A stretch of 25,154 nucleotides of DNA from Pseudomonadota bacterium (GTDB lineage: Bacteria; Desulfobacterota; Desulfobacteria; Desulfobacterales; Desulfobacteraceae): positions 1 to 25,154 of the forward strand of contig JAHJDU010000610.1 in assembly GCA_018812385.1 (NCBI GenBank). Reading direction: 5' to 3'. Made by a program: the position numbers and the translations under genes. This document shows positions 24,817 through 25,154 of this stretch, piece after piece (within the stretch, counting starts at the first letter, position 1; each line of letters opens with the position of its first letter). The notes below the pieces were generated by a model, which worked only from the letters and a program-made list of their open reading frames with translations, had not been told where the DNA came from and did no database searches.

Positions 24817-24864
24817 ACCCAACCTGGCACGGGCACAACATAGTGTGCCCGTGCCAGGTTGGGT
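24817..24864. repeat. Perfect 21-bp inverted repeat with 6-bp loop
   Basis: The left arm begins ACCCAACCTGGC (24817-24837) and the right arm ends GCCAGGTTGGGT (24844-24864). All 21 positions pair, around the loop ACATAG. It is GC-rich in AT-rich surroundings. No run of T directly follows it on either strand, so it is not a textbook intrinsic terminator. It could be a bidirectional terminator, a palindromic element or a remnant of a small mobile element. Confidence 0.85.
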
Positions 24865-24982
24865 TAAAAGCTTCCTGAAATAAAATAAGGCAATTAAAGT
24901 GGTGAGAAGGAAATAATCTGGATTTTGTTTAAAAAGATTGAAAATTATTAATTCCCCTGCTTGGGTTTAATCGGTTCTGTTG

Positions 24983-25154
24983 TTAAACCATTTTCCCGAC
25001 AATTTCACCCAGTCGGATCACCGCTTCATACATCCGGGAGACATTGTAGGCATAGGCCCGGCGCACTTTTCGCATATGCAGCTCATACCCGCCGGATTGC
25101 AGATACTCTGTCACCGCCATTTGAGGCAGGGTCGCCGTTGCCAGGCTAAAAGTA
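24983..25154 (-). pseudogene. MocR-type GntR/aminotransferase regulator, 3' fragment with truncated end
   Basis: The frame enters from the right edge, so the start is outside the window. The visible 56 residues include SLATATLPQMAVTEYLQSGG and YELHMRKVRRAYAYNVSRM, a good match to the C-terminal aminotransferase-like part of MocR/PdxR regulators (pattern recalled from the family). In intact relatives about 80 more residues follow, including a PxGGFVLWVEL-like block. Here the sequence departs after EAVIR and stops at GEIVGKMV. The stop lies inside the inverted repeat GGTTTAA/TTAAACC. So the gene has probably lost its C-terminus by deletion or insertion. Such regulators bind PLP and control amino-acid or vitamin B6 genes. 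Confidence 0.65.

Larger units (their letters stand above)
24615..24982. other. Non-coding region upstream of the MFS gene
   Basis: This 368-bp stretch has no credible gene. It contains the MFS ribosome-binding site, a palindrome ATGACT-ATA-AGTCAT, a perfect 21-bp inverted repeat at 24817-24864, AT-rich sequence, and GGTTTAA/TTAAACC (24964-24989) that overlaps the end of the neighbouring gene fragment. No clear promoter boxes for the MFS gene were convincing. Confidence 0.6.

Noticed and set aside
1..25154. CRISPR arrays, tRNA/rRNA genes, toxin-antitoxin or phage-defence systems
   Set aside because: No regularly spaced repeats, RNA gene signatures or defence protein motifs were seen. Other long open frames are antisense or shifted shadows of the genes listed.

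Overview
The window looks like chromosomal DNA from an anaerobic deltaproteobacterium (Desulfobacterota), most likely in or near the Desulfobacteraceae. This is inferred from the anaerobic-type cobalamin genes, a secreted CbiK-type cobaltochelatase as known in sulfate reducers, an Fe-S type PurF and the general gene set; no rRNA or other phylogenetic marker is present. Nearly all genes lie on the minus strand, and one helicase gene is on the plus strand. No tRNA, rRNA, CRISPR array, intact mobile element or known defence system was seen.

Region 1 (1-6237, minus) is a cobalamin-controlled operon. A consensus promoter (TTGACA-17-TATTTT) leads into a cobalamin riboswitch and then an intrinsic terminator. 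Next come a secreted sirohydrochlorin cobaltochelatase (cbiK), a BtuC/BtuD/BtuF-type importer, precorrin-2/cobalt-factor-II C20-methyltransferase (cbiL), a membrane protein with nucleoside-recognition (Gate) domains, and the start of cbiE, which runs off the window. The genes overlap or nearly touch. The operon joins corrin-ring synthesis to uptake of a metal chelate or corrinoid.

Region 2 (6306-8129, minus) is padR-fetA-fetB: a PadR-type repressor translationally coupled to a two-gene ABC exporter of the FetAB (YbbL/YbbM) type. A 240-bp divergent promoter region separates it from a plus-strand DEAD-box RNA helicase (8267-9508). The helicase ends tail to tail against a GNAT acetyltransferase gene that has lost its C-terminal half.

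Region 3 (9436-16711, minus) is carA-carB-purF followed by a radical SAM/SPASM-like gene starting one base after purF, then the broken GNAT gene. carAB makes carbamoyl phosphate and purF catalyses the first committed purine step, so this is a nucleotide/amide-nitrogen operon.

Region 4 (16906-24614, minus) is MFS transporter, PaaI-like thioesterase, RND adaptor, RND pump and TolC-like outer-membrane factor. The last three are joined by ATGA overlaps and form a complete tripartite efflux pump, but the adaptor has an in-frame TAG at codon 100, so the pump is probably not made at full level in this strain. The pump genes are visibly richer in G+C than Region 1.

Region 5 (24615-25154) is non-coding DNA with a perfect 21-bp inverted repeat, followed by the truncated 3' part of a MocR-type (GntR/aminotransferase) regulator gene. 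It looks like a decayed or rearranged boundary.
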